DNA from: a virus
Virus record (IMG/VR): IMGVR_UViG_3300011116_000449
Span: 1 to 20,587 of that record
Strand: one strand, 5' to 3'
DNA: 20,587 bases
The translations under genes and the position numbers were made by a program. Position 1 is the first letter of the stretch, and every line of letters begins with the position of its first letter. Shown here piece by piece: positions 20,292-20,587 of this stretch. The notes beneath the pieces were generated by a model that did no database searches, was not told where the DNA came from, and saw only the letters and a list, made by a program, of their open reading frames with translations.

Positions 20292-20587
20292 ATGGCAGCA
20301 GCAACAGCAGTTGTTTCCCGCAGAGGAAATGACAGTTTCCGTGGTTTGTTTTCAGATACCTTTTCTGTTTTAGCAACCTTGGATGCTTCATCTCTTGCAG
20401 ATGGTGTAGGAGAGACAAACACAATAGCAGTCCCAGGCGTTAAGTTGGGCGATATTGTATTGAACATTAGTATGGGTGTAGATGTTTCTGGCATCTCCAT
20501 CACTCCTTATGTTTCAGCGGCTGATGTGGTGTCTATTCGTTTCCAAAACGAGTCAGGCGGCACATTAAATTTGGCATCCACCACAGT
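20292..20587 (+). CDS. Start of a further structural protein (partial)
   Basis: This frame has AGGAG eight bases before its ATG and runs off the window. It opens MAAATAVVSRRGNDSFRG and becomes beta-rich: TLDASSLADGVGETNTIAV, then GDIVLNISMGVDVSGISITP and VVSIRFQNESGGTLNLAS. This looks like a small capsid-associated or decoration protein with an immunoglobulin-like or jelly-roll fold. The 3' end is outside the window, so length and identity are open. Confidence 0.65.
   Translation, partial: MAAATAVVSRRGNDSFRGLFSDTFSVLATLDASSLADGVGETNTIAVPGVKLGDIVLNISMGVDVSGISITPYVSAADVVSIRFQNESGGTLNLASTT

Overview
The window is a piece of a tailed-phage (Caudoviricetes) genome or prophage. It carries packaging, portal, scaffold and capsid genes next to blocks of small phage accessory genes. 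No ribosomal RNA, tRNA, integrase or host housekeeping gene was seen. The ribosome-binding sites (AGGAG, and GAAAGG pairing with the CCUUUC end of 16S rRNA), the moderate GC content and the general look of the small genes suggest a proteobacterial host. A freshwater betaproteobacterium of the Burkholderiales is my best guess, but this is inference.

Layout. (1) 1-2855, leftward: small unknown genes, a winged-helix protein, an SSB-like protein ending DDDIPF, and a DUF1071/Rad52-like single-strand annealing protein, which together form a recombination module. (2) 2856-2990: divergent regulatory gap. (3) 2991-7484, rightward: a winged-helix regulator, then a gap of about 360 bases holding a consensus -35 box, a series of hairpins and a U-run (candidate structured RNA). 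Next comes a tightly overlapping operon: a small protein, a DpdA-like transglycosylase, a VUT/YhhQ-type queuosine-precursor transporter, a replication-protein-like gene, several small genes and a RuvC-like resolvase. (4) 7485-7634: convergent junction with iteron-like AAGGGCTT repeats and a strong leftward terminator. (5) 7635-10671, leftward: small phage proteins, most preceded by the same GAAAGGC leader, headed by a SprT-like zinc protease. (6) 10672-11454: gene-free region of palindromes and hairpins. (7) 11455-20587, rightward: small and large terminase, portal, two fibre-like proteins, four small genes, scaffold, major capsid protein, terminator, and the start of another structural gene.

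How it fits together. The structural block packages DNA and builds the head. The middle and left blocks supply recombination (annealing protein, SSB-like protein, resolvase) and probably replication. The transglycosylase and transporter overlap by four bases and suggest a 7-deazaguanine DNA-modification pathway fed by uptake of a precursor rather than by synthesis. A palindrome of the form AGGGTTTACCCT recurs at gene ends and in the regulatory gaps of all early blocks.

Limits: every family assignment is from reading the protein by eye. No database search was possible.
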